From NCBI RefSeq assembly GCF_020026895.1, contig NZ_JAINZW010000001.1:62001-126000 (forward strand): a DNA stretch of 64,000 bases, read 5' to 3'. The DNA comes from Novilysobacter selenitireducens (GTDB taxonomy: Bacteria; Pseudomonadota; Gammaproteobacteria; Xanthomonadales; Xanthomonadaceae). Position numbers and translations under genes: made by a program. Every line of letters starts with the position of its first letter. The stretch's first letter is position 1. Positions 17,514 through 23,690 of this stretch are shown here, in pieces. The notes under the pieces were generated by a model. It did no database searches. It saw nothing but the letters and a program-made list of their open reading frames with translations, and was not told the origin of the DNA.

Positions 17514-18236
17514 TCAGAACAGGTCCATATAGACCAGGCCCAGCTCGACGACCTGGGGCGTCGTGGTGGCGCGGTCGAGCGCGTCCACCCGGTGTCCCAG
17601 GGCATTGGAGCTGTTGCTGCTGACCAGGTACGAGTCGGCGTGCATCGGCGTATCGCCGACCACCGCCAGAACGATGCCGTTCCAACCGGCAACGAAATCC
17701 GCCTCGCTCATCACACGATGGCCGAGCGCGGGATCGGCGACGAAGACGCGTCCGGCGGACGCCCCCTTCACCACCACGAAATGCTTGTAGCCCTTGAGAT
17801 CGAGCAACGCGATCACCGGCATCTGCAGCCTGTACAGCGCGTCGGGTTCGATCTTGAAACCGTGTCCACGCATGCCGATGCTGTCGACGTAACGCTTCAT
17901 GTCGAGCATCGAGAAGCCGTTCTTGACCACCTGCTCGGGGTCGTTGCCTTCCATCATCGCGGTGATCAGCTTGGCTTCGTTGGTCTCGATGCCGTAGCCG
18001 TAGTGCAACAGCGTGCCCAGCGCCGCCGAGCCGCAACTGAAGTCGAACCGCTGCGGCATCAGGTCGCGGAAGCGCATGTCGCGGAACGTGCGCATCTGCT
18101 TCCGCACTGGGACCGCGGCAGGTCCCGCCAGACGCCCGATCTCAACCACCGACTGCGCCGGCGCCGGCGGCGCCCATGCGAGCAGCCCGGCCAGGGCCAG
18201 CAGTGGTGCGATCACGATGTGGAGCTTGATGTTCAT
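17514..18236 (-). CDS. fapD: Secreted C39-family cysteine peptidase, FapD-like
   Basis: 240 residues with a signal peptide (about 1-28, ending APAQS). The papain-like C39 triad is complete: Cys68 in FDFSCGSAALGTLL, His152 in YKHFVVVKGA and Asp168 in VFVADPALGHRV. It is a stand-alone peptidase, not attached to an ABC transporter, exactly as FapD is. In Pseudomonas FapD is a periplasmic protease needed for Fap fibre secretion. It immediately follows the third fapC-like gene. The ATG at 18236 is chosen because the frame upstream is a low-complexity shadow of the polyproline tail. Substrate would be one of the Fap proteins or the exporter. Confidence 0.85.
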   Translation of the reverse strand: MNIKLHIVIAPLLALAGLLAWAPPAPAQSVVEIGRLAGPAAVPVRKQMRTFRDMRFRDLMPQRFDFSCGSAALGTLLHYGYGIETNEAKLITAMMEGNDPEQVVKNGFSMLDMKRYVDSIGMRGHGFKIEPDALYRLQMPVIALLDLKGYKHFVVVKGASAGRVFVADPALGHRVMSEADFVAGWNGIVLAVVGDTPMHADSYLVSSNSSNALGHRVDALDRATTTPQVVELGLVYMDLF

Positions 18237-18263
18237 GGTGTCCTGACTCCCCCGAGTCCATCC

Positions 18264-18290
18264 GCCGGACCGGCACGACGCCGGTCCGGC
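18264..18290 (-). other. Strong intercistronic hairpin after fapC-like copy 1
   Basis: GCCGGACCGGC (18264-18274) and GCCGGTCCGGC (18280-18290) form a perfect 11-pair stem with a 5-base loop, beginning 19 bases after the subunit stop codon. There is no T-tract, so it is more likely an mRNA stabiliser or attenuator than a full terminator. Confidence 0.75.
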
Positions 18291-18309
18291 ATTGCCATTA
18301 CGCGTGACT

Positions 18310-19155
18310 TCAATGACCGCAGCGCGCATCACCACCACCACACGGCGGCGGCGGCGGCGGGGGCGGCGGCGGCGGAGGCGGTGCGCAGGCACCGCACGAC
18401 GCCACGGCGATCGCCAGGCCGTTGTGCTGCGCATTGCCGGCACCCGCGGCGATGTTCACGCCGATGTTGCCGACGGCGCCGCCCAGGGCGTTGCCGCTCA
18501 GCGATGCGGTGTTGTCCAGGTCCCATACCGCCAACAGCATGTTGGCGAAGGTTTCCTGCTCGCTGTCGGCGCTGGCCTTGGCGATCGTGCCGGAGCTGTT
18601 GACCGATGCGGCCAGGCCGTTGGTCTGCGCATTGCCCACGCCGGCGGCGACGTTCAGGCCGATGTTGCCCGAGGCGCTGGCCAGCACGTTGTCCGACACC
18701 GAAGCGTCGTAGAACAGGCCGGCGTCCGGGCCGCTGGGCAGGTCGGTGCCGAAGTTGGAATCGGTGTACTGGCTGTTGAACACCATCGCCGAGGCGAACA
18801 CGTTGTCGCCGTCGACGGCCGACAGCGCGCCGTCATTGGCCTGGGCGTTGCCCACGCCGGCGGCGATGTTCACGCCGATGTTGCCCGAGGCGCGGCGCAT
18901 GGCGTCATCCGATGCCGAGGCGCTGTTGTCGCCATCGCCGAACGAGCCGTTGGCGTAGGTGAACTGGTCCTGGTCGACGACCGCAGCAGACTCGCTGTCG
19001 ACGCGGATGAAGCCCCATGCATACACGTCACCGATGACGTAGATGCTGTTGAGCATGTCCCAGTCGCTGTAGATGTCGGCGTCGTCGCCGGCGGCCAGTG
19101 CGGGGGCCGAAACCGCGAGCAGTGTCGCGGCGAGCAGTGTGTGGTGCAGTTTCAT
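18310..19155 (-). CDS. fapC: FapC-like amyloid repeat protein, copy 1, with polyproline/Cys tail
   Basis: 281 residues. Signal peptide about 1-22 (VSAPALAAG). Three copies of the G-N-I-G-x-N-x-A-A-G-x-G-N-A-Q-x-N motif lie near residues 91, 163 and 229, spaced 66-72 residues apart, matching the GVNxAAGxxNxQxN signature of Pseudomonas FapC. After the last repeat comes CGAC (254-257), the C-x-x-C typical of Fap subunits. This copy then adds 13 prolines (259-271) and a CGGGDARCGH tail, absent from the two sister copies. Predicted to be exported and to polymerise into biofilm amyloid. It may be a terminal, anchoring or capping variant. Confidence 0.82.
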   Translation of the reverse strand: MKLHHTLLAATLLAVSAPALAAGDDADIYSDWDMLNSIYVIGDVYAWGFIRVDSESAAVVDQDQFTYANGSFGDGDNSASASDDAMRRASGNIGVNIAAGVGNAQANDGALSAVDGDNVFASAMVFNSQYTDSNFGTDLPSGPDAGLFYDASVSDNVLASASGNIGLNVAAGVGNAQTNGLAASVNSSGTIAKASADSEQETFANMLLAVWDLDNTASLSGNALGGAVGNIGVNIAAGAGNAQHNGLAIAVASCGACAPPPPPPPPPPPPPCGGGDARCGH

Positions 19156-19179
19156 GTCGTTGTCTCCCGGGTAGGGAGG

Positions 19180-19201
19180 CGCGGGGCCGGGTGGCCCCGC
19201 G
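19180..19201 (-). other. Strong intercistronic hairpin after fapC-like copy 2
   Basis: CGCGGGGCC (19180-19188) pairs with GGCCCCGCG (19193-19201) around a 4-base loop, starting 15 bases after the copy-2 stop codon. The position is equivalent to the hairpins after copies 1 and 3. No T-tract. Confidence 0.75.
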
Positions 19202-19216
19202 TCTCAACTGCTGGTG

Positions 19217-19990
19217 TCAGTCGCAGGTGCCGCACGAGGCGACGGCGATCGACAGACCGTTGTGCTGCGCGTTACCTGCACCGGCGGCGATGTTGACGCC
19301 GATGTTGCCGACGGCCTGGGACAGCGCGTTGCCGCTGAGCGACGCGGTGTTGTCCAGGTCGCACCAGGCGAGCAGCTCGTTGAACTCGGTCCACTGCTCG
19401 CTGTCGGCACTGGCCTTGGCGAGGTTGCCCGAGCTGTTGACCGAAGCGGCCAGCGCGTTGGACTGCGCGTTGCCGACGCCGGCGGCCACGTTCAGGCCGA
19501 TGTTGCCGGAGGCGGCGGCCAGGACGTTGTCGCCCACGGACGCGTTGTAGAACAGCTGGTTGTCCGGCCGGCCGTTGTCGGTGCCGCCGTTGCCGTAGGT
19601 CCACTGGCTGTTGAACACCATGGCGGACGCGAACACCGCGTTACCGTCGACCGACGACAGTGCGACGTCGTTGGCCTGGGCGTTGCCCACGCCGGCGGCG
19701 ATGTTGGCGCCGATGTTGCCCGACGCGCCGCGCAGGGCATTGTCGGAAGCAAAGGCGTCGTTGTCGCCGTCACCGGCCGAACCGTTGGCGAAGGTGGTCT
19801 GGTCCTGGTCGACCAGCGCGCCGGACTCGCTGGCCACGCGGATATCGCCATACGCGAACACGTCGCCGTACACCCAGATGCTGTTGTACATGTCCCAGCC
19901 GGTGTAGATCGTCGCATCGTCGCCTTCGGCCATGGCCGGGGCGGAGATGGCGAGCAGTGCGATGGCAAGGGCCTTCAGGTGCGTTTTCAT
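19217..19990 (-). CDS. fapC: FapC-like amyloid repeat protein, copy 2
   Basis: 257 residues: signal peptide (about 1-21, ISAPAMAE), then EGDDATIYTGWDMYNSI, the same opening as its sisters. The three conserved amyloid repeats start near residues 91, 162 and 228 (GNIGANIAAGVGNAQAN, GNIGLNVAAGVGNAQSN, GNIGVNIAAGAGNAQHN). Linkers are Asn/Ser/Ala/Gly-rich with few charges. The C-terminus is VASCGTCD, a C-x-x-C like Pseudomonas FapB/FapC; one further Cys is at 210. No aromatic or polyproline tail follows. It is near-identical in plan to copy 3, indicating recent tandem duplication. Expected to be a fibre subunit handled by FapD and FapF. Confidence 0.85.
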   Translation of the reverse strand: MKTHLKALAIALLAISAPAMAEGDDATIYTGWDMYNSIWVYGDVFAYGDIRVASESGALVDQDQTTFANGSAGDGDNDAFASDNALRGASGNIGANIAAGVGNAQANDVALSSVDGNAVFASAMVFNSQWTYGNGGTDNGRPDNQLFYNASVGDNVLAAASGNIGLNVAAGVGNAQSNALAASVNSSGNLAKASADSEQWTEFNELLAWCDLDNTASLSGNALSQAVGNIGVNIAAGAGNAQHNGLSIAVASCGTCD

Positions 19991-20015
19991 CTTGGTCTCT
20001 CCTCGTTGTGGATGT

Positions 20016-20039
20016 GCGGGGGCGCTGATCCGCCCCCGC
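20016..20039 (-). other. Strong intercistronic hairpin after fapC-like copy 3
   Basis: GCGGGGGCG (20016-20024) and CGCCCCCGC (20031-20039) form a perfect 9-pair stem, 19 bases after the copy-3 stop codon. The sequence differs from the other two hairpins, but placement is the same. Confidence 0.75.
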
Positions 20040-20058
20040 GGGTTTCACAGGGGTGGGA

Positions 20059-20838
20059 TCAGTCGCAGGTGCCGCACGAGGCGACCGCGATCGACAGGCC
20101 GTTGTGCTGCGCGTTGCCGACGCCAGCGGCGATGTTCACGCCGATGTTGCCGACGGCCGAGGACAGGGCCGCGCCGCTGAGCGAAGCGGTGTTGTCCAGG
20201 TCGCAGTTGGCCAGCAGCTCGTTGAAGATCGTGAACTGCTCGCTGTCGGCGCTGGCCTTGGCGATCGTGCCGGAGCTGTTGACCGAGGCGGCCATGCCGT
20301 TGGACTGGGCGTTGCCCACGCCGGCGGCGACGTTCAGGCCGATGTTGCCCGAGGCACCCGACAGCACGTTGTCGGAAACCGAGGCGTCGTTGAACAGCTG
20401 GTTGTCCGGGCCGCTCGGGTAGTCGGTGGCACCGTTGATCGCCGTGGTCTGGCTGTTGAACACCATGGCCGAAGCGAACACGCGGTCGCCGTCAACCGAC
20501 GACAGTGCGACGTCGTTGGCCTGGGCGTTGCCCACGCCTGCGGCGATGTTGGCGCCGATGTTGCCCGAGGCAGCGCTCAGTGCGTCACCCGAAGCGGAGG
20601 CGCTGTTGTCGCCGTCGCCGTAGGACACGTTGCCTTCGGTCAGCTGGTCCTGGTCGACCAGTGCGCCGGACTCGCTCGCGACGCGAATCTCGCCGTAGGC
20701 GTAGATGTCGCCGATGACATAGATGCTGTTGAGCATGTCCCAGTCGCTGTAGATCGTCGCATCGTCGCCTTCGGCGAACGCGGCGGTCGAGAACAGGCTG
20801 CCAAGGGCAATGGCGAGAAGGGTGGTGCGGACTTTCAT
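20059..20838 (-). CDS. fapC: FapC-like amyloid repeat protein, copy 3 (first in transcript order)
   Basis: 259 residues. Signal peptide about 1-22 (FSTAAFAEG). Repeats begin near residues 92, 164 and 230, each ending in GNAQxN. The C-terminus VASCGTCD is identical to that of copy 2, with an extra Cys212 in LANCDLDN. Between repeats lie conserved blocks shared by all three copies (ALSSVDG, FASAMVFNSQ, AASVNSSG, IAKASADSEQ, DLDNTASLSG). It is preceded by a ribosome site (GAGAGA) and by the FapB-like gene 68 bases upstream. Its size and repeat count match Pseudomonas FapC, so it is probably the major subunit or one of three interchangeable ones. Confidence 0.87.
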   Translation of the reverse strand: MKVRTTLLAIALGSLFSTAAFAEGDDATIYSDWDMLNSIYVIGDIYAYGEIRVASESGALVDQDQLTEGNVSYGDGDNSASASGDALSAASGNIGANIAAGVGNAQANDVALSSVDGDRVFASAMVFNSQTTAINGATDYPSGPDNQLFNDASVSDNVLSGASGNIGLNVAAGVGNAQSNGMAASVNSSGTIAKASADSEQFTIFNELLANCDLDNTASLSGAALSSAVGNIGVNIAAGVGNAQHNGLSIAVASCGTCD

Positions 20839-20906
20839 GATCTCTCTCCTGGTGGTGTCGTCGTTGTGGTGCCGTGGTGTTGCAGGTGGTGCTGCCTGAT
20901 GTGGTG

Positions 20907-21536
20907 TTACGGAGTGCCCCCGGGCAGCTGGAGCACGATGGCGTTGGTCGAGCTGTTGCCCACTCCCGCCGTCTGATTGACCTGGACCACGCCCTGGCTG
21001 CCGCGGAACGCGTCGTCCGCGATCACGGCCTCTCTCCGCCAGGACGGGACCACGGCCCCCTCAGTGGTGTTGGCATCGCCGGCGACATCGGCCAGCGCCG
21101 CGTCGTCGATGCCGGAAATGCCGTGCACGCCGGCCGCGACAACGCCCTGCGGGCCCTGTCCGACCATGAAAAGGTTGGCTTGCGCGTTGCCGCTGCCCGC
21201 GATCTGGTTGACCGAGAGCACGCCCTGGCTGCCCGAGAACGCGCCGTGCTGGATGTGGGCGGCGGCATCGCGCTCGCGCAGGGCGGGCGAGGTCGCGCCC
21301 GGCTTCTGCGCGGCGTGCACGCCCACGAGGCCCAGGCCGCCGTCGCTGGTTGCGAGGGCCCCGAGGTTGGCCTGCGCATTGCCGGTGCCGGCGGCCTGGT
21401 TCACGGCGATGCGACCCTGCGCGCCGCTCACGGCGGCGCCTTCGATCACCGCCTGGTCGAGCGGCGTGTCGTCCGATGCCCACGCCGGGCCGGACACCAG
21501 CAGCAGGATCGACAGGGCGGTGGCGGCGAGGTTCAC
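20907..21536 (-). CDS. FapB-like secreted repeat protein (possible nucleator)
   Basis: 209 residues, GTG start. Signal peptide about 1-21 (LSILLLVSGPAWAS). Three imperfect repeats occur near residues 37, 101 and 179, with consensus G-S-Q-G-x-x-x-V-N-Q-x-A-G-x-G-N-x-Q-x-N (GVLSVNQIAGSGNAQAN is the clearest). They are related to, but distinct from, the FapC-type repeat. There is no cysteine at all, so the C-x-x-C of FapB is missing. The GTG overlaps the stop of the preceding gene (GTGA), proving tight coupling. Its order, second in the operon before the fapC-like genes, matches fapB, the nucleator. That role is inferred. Confidence 0.75.
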   Translation of the reverse strand: MNLAATALSILLLVSGPAWASDDTPLDQAVIEGAAVSGAQGRIAVNQAAGTGNAQANLGALATSDGGLGLVGVHAAQKPGATSPALRERDAAAHIQHGAFSGSQGVLSVNQIAGSGNAQANLFMVGQGPQGVVAAGVHGISGIDDAALADVAGDANTTEGAVVPSWRREAVIADDAFRGSQGVVQVNQTAGVGNSSTNAIVLQLPGGTP

Positions 21537-22135
21537 GGCCCACCGCCCTGGGTGGTGCCGACGGCCTGCATCACGGTGTTGGTGACCAGGCTGCCGATAT
21601 TGGAGGTCGCGTTGCCGACGGCCGTGCCGACGCCACCGACCGCTCCGCCGGCGCTGGCACCCGGTCCAAGGGAGGGGGCGGAGCCCGCACCGGCGCCCGC
21701 GCCGAGAAGGGTGCCGCCGGTCAGGCCCGACAGGCCGCGGCCGACGGCCGACTCCACTGCGGCACCGGCCATGACGCCGGCCGAGCCGTGCTGTCCGAGT
21801 TCGCCCTCGACCAGCTCGCCCAGCACCGAGTCCATGGTCCCGTGGAACACGAGACCCGGAAACGTGGTGGCTTCGCTGTGGATCGGGTTTTCTTCGAGCG
21901 GTACGCCGCGGTACGCGACGCGCGGTTGAACGGTGCGCGCGATGACCACGGTCGGGTCCTTTGCCGTCCCGGCGCTGGCAGCGCCGTCGCTCCCACCGGG
22001 CGTGCCTTCCACGGCCGGTCCGGTGTCCTGCGCACGCACCGGTGCCGCGGCGAGCAGCACCAGTGCCACGACCGAGCCGAGCAATGCCGGCAGGGCACGC
22101 GGGACGCGATGGCGGGTGACGGCGGTGGATGGCAT
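21533..22135 (-). CDS. First gene of the fap-like operon, FapA position
   Basis: 200 residues. Signal peptide (about 1-35, ALLGSVVALVLLAAAPVRAQ). The mature part starts with a charged region (VIARTVQPRVAYRGVPLEEN) and becomes Gly/Ala-rich from about residue 105 (GAGAGAGSAPSLGPGASAGG). It ends VGNATSNIGSLVTNTVMQAV, loosely echoing the G-N-x-N rhythm of the fibre subunits. I recognise no family. An AGGGGAG ribosome site lies 8-14 bases before the ATG at 22135, and a sigma-54 promoter lies about 60 bases upstream. Being first in the operon suggests a FapA-like periplasmic helper, but similarity to FapA cannot be shown here. Confidence 0.7.
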   Translation of the reverse strand: MPSTAVTRHRVPRALPALLGSVVALVLLAAAPVRAQDTGPAVEGTPGGSDGAASAGTAKDPTVVIARTVQPRVAYRGVPLEENPIHSEATTFPGLVFHGTMDSVLGELVEGELGQHGSAGVMAGAAVESAVGRGLSGLTGGTLLGAGAGAGSAPSLGPGASAGGAVGGVGTAVGNATSNIGSLVTNTVMQAVGTTQGGGP

Positions 22136-22196
22136 CGGAGACTCCCCTGTCGGCGTGGCCGGCATGCACAGGCATGTCGGCGGCAGGGACAACAGC

Positions 22197-22211
22197 GCCA
22201 GTTCCGTGCCA
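22197..22211 (-). promoter_or_regulatory. Sigma-54 (-24/-12) promoter of the fap-like operon
   Basis: Read on the minus strand, the sequence is TGGCACG-GAAC-TGGC. The consensus is TGGCACG-N4-TTGC, so only one conserved position differs, and the critical GG and GC dinucleotides are correctly spaced. Transcription would start near 22185, giving a 5' leader of about 50 bases before the first gene. A sigma-54 activator gene lies just beyond the operon's other end. Confidence 0.85.
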
Positions 22212-22325
22212 ACCCGGCAACGCCCTGAAACACAAGGGGATTTCTTCGGCGTTCGAGCCGTGCGCGTTCGCGCAGGGCGGGAAAGGTTTCATTCCTGAAA
22301 CGGGGTTCCGGCGCGCGCGACGGCA

Positions 22326-22354
22326 GCCTGACCGACGCGGGGCCCCGGTCAGGC
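22326..22354. promoter_or_regulatory. Palindrome upstream of the sigma-54 promoter, candidate enhancer
   Basis: GCCTGACCG (22326-22334) and CGGTCAGGC (22346-22354) are perfect inverse arms. Their centre is about 155 bases upstream of the predicted start, the usual distance for a sigma-54 activator site. The remaining gap between the operon and the divergent oxygenase gene (22136-22478) shows no other clear element. Activator binding is inferred. Confidence 0.5.
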
Positions 22355-22478
22355 ACGCCCGAAGGCTTTCACGTCGGTTTCACGGCGAACAAACGGTTGC
22401 CGACAGCCGTGTTACGCATTTGAAACCCGCAAAGCGCGTGCGAGGATGGCCGCTTTCCGGAAAAACTCCGTTGCCGCG

Positions 22479-23210
22479 ATGACCGACCCACGCGCGAACG
22501 ATCAGGACGATTTCATCGGGGGCGACTTCATCGAGGTCTACCCCGATGCCCTGGATCCGGCCTGGTGCCGGGCGCTGGTGGAGCGCTTCGCCGCCAGCCC
22601 CGACGGGCGCCCGGGCCAGGTGGGCAGCGGCGTGATGCCCGACCTCAAGGACAGCCTCGACATCACCATCAGCGGCCGGCCCGACTGGCGTGATGCCGAA
22701 GGCGCCCTGAACCAGGCGGTGTTCCGTGGACTGATGCGGTACCTGCGGCGGTACCCGTATGCGCTGATCGCGCCGCTGATGCTGGAGACCCCGGACGCGG
22801 ACGGTACGCGGCGGCGGCTTACCGCCGAACGCGTGCAGACGATGGACGACGCGGCGCTGGCCGATGTCATGCAGACCGTGTTCCGGCCCGGCGCGATCAA
22901 CCTGCAACGCTACACCGGCGGCCGTGGCGGTTACCCGTACTGGCATTGCGAGCTGTATCCGCGCGACCCGCGCGCCGAGACCCTGCACCGGCACCTGCTG
23001 TGGACGGTCTACCTCAATGACGGCTTCGAAGCGGGCGGAACCGAGTTCCTCCACCAGCACCGCGTCATCGCACCGCGGACGGGCTCACTGCTGATCGCGC
23101 CCGCGGCCTTCACCCACACCCACCGCGGCAATCGGCCGCAGGGGGGCGACAAGGTCATCGCCACCAGCTGGGTGCAGTTCCAGCGGGCGGAGGCGTTGTT
23201 CGGGGGGTGA
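22479..23210 (+). CDS. 2OG-Fe(II) oxygenase (prolyl-hydroxylase-like)
   Basis: 243 residues. The double-stranded beta-helix iron site is visible as His156-Cys-Glu158 in YPYWHCELYP, a distal His in APAAFTHTHRGNRP (213 or 215), and an Arg just after for 2-oxoglutarate. The acidic ligand is Glu rather than the more usual Asp, which is tolerated in the superfamily. Segments GGTEFLHQHR and VIAPRTGSLLIAP are typical of P4H-type enzymes. The ATG at 22479 is preferred over an in-frame one at 22446. It is divergent from the fap-like operon with 343 bases between. Substrate unknown; see the finding on the polyproline tail. Confidence 0.8.
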   Translation: MTDPRANDQDDFIGGDFIEVYPDALDPAWCRALVERFAASPDGRPGQVGSGVMPDLKDSLDITISGRPDWRDAEGALNQAVFRGLMRYLRRYPYALIAPLMLETPDADGTRRRLTAERVQTMDDAALADVMQTVFRPGAINLQRYTGGRGGYPYWHCELYPRDPRAETLHRHLLWTVYLNDGFEAGGTEFLHQHRVIAPRTGSLLIAPAAFTHTHRGNRPQGGDKVIATSWVQFQRAEALFGG

Positions 23211-23258
23211 TGCCACCCGCGCGGCTGGGTGCCGGATCGGGGTGCCGGAGTCGCCGCG

Positions 23259-23690
23259 TCAGGTGCGCGGGTGGTTCAACACTAGCCAGTACAGGCCGAC
23301 CTGCTTCACCGCCCAGACGAACTGCTCGAAATCCACCGGCTTCTGGATGTAGCTGTTGACGCCCAGCGCGTAGCTGGCTTCGACATCGAAGGGCTCGGTG
23401 CTGGTGGTCAGCACCACGACCGGCAGCGTGCGGGTCGTGTCATTGGCGCGGATCGCCTGCAACACCTCGCGTCCGTCGACCTTGGGCAGGTTGAGGTCGA
23501 GCAGGACGATCGACGGCAGGTCGTGGGCATCGCGACCGGCATAGGCGCCGCGCGCGAACAGGTAGTCCAGCGCCTCGGCACCGTCGCCCACCACCACCAG
23601 GTTGTTGGCGATCTTGGCTTCGTCGAAGGCGATCCGGGTCAGTTCGACATCGTCCGGATTGTCTTCAACCAGCAGGATGTCCTTGTGCAT
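23259..23690 (-). CDS. Single-domain response regulator, Rcp1-like
   Basis: 143 residues, a stand-alone CheY/Rcp1-type receiver. Acidic pocket VEDNPDD, phospho-acceptor Asp65 in IVLLDLNLPKVDG, threonine in VVVLTTSTE and lysine in YIQKPVDFEQF are all present. The NPDDVELT opening and the C-terminal QVGLYWLVLN are characteristic of receivers that pair with bacteriophytochrome-type kinases. It has no output domain. The start codon lies 26 bases inside the 3' end of the upstream kinase gene, so they are co-translated partners. Confidence 0.92.
   Translation of the reverse strand: MHKDILLVEDNPDDVELTRIAFDEAKIANNLVVVGDGAEALDYLFARGAYAGRDAHDLPSIVLLDLNLPKVDGREVLQAIRANDTTRTLPVVVLTTSTEPFDVEASYALGVNSYIQKPVDFEQFVWAVKQVGLYWLVLNHPRT

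Noticed and set aside
18264-20838. CRISPR-like periodic repeats
   Set aside because: Repetition arises from gene duplication and internal protein repeats of 66-72 residues, with coding conservation; no short direct repeats with unique spacers.
20053-20976. Plus-strand open frames across the fapC-like repeats (also 18292-19296 and 19214-20422)
   Set aside because: Antisense to genuine signal-peptide-bearing repeat proteins; the apparent repetition merely mirrors them.
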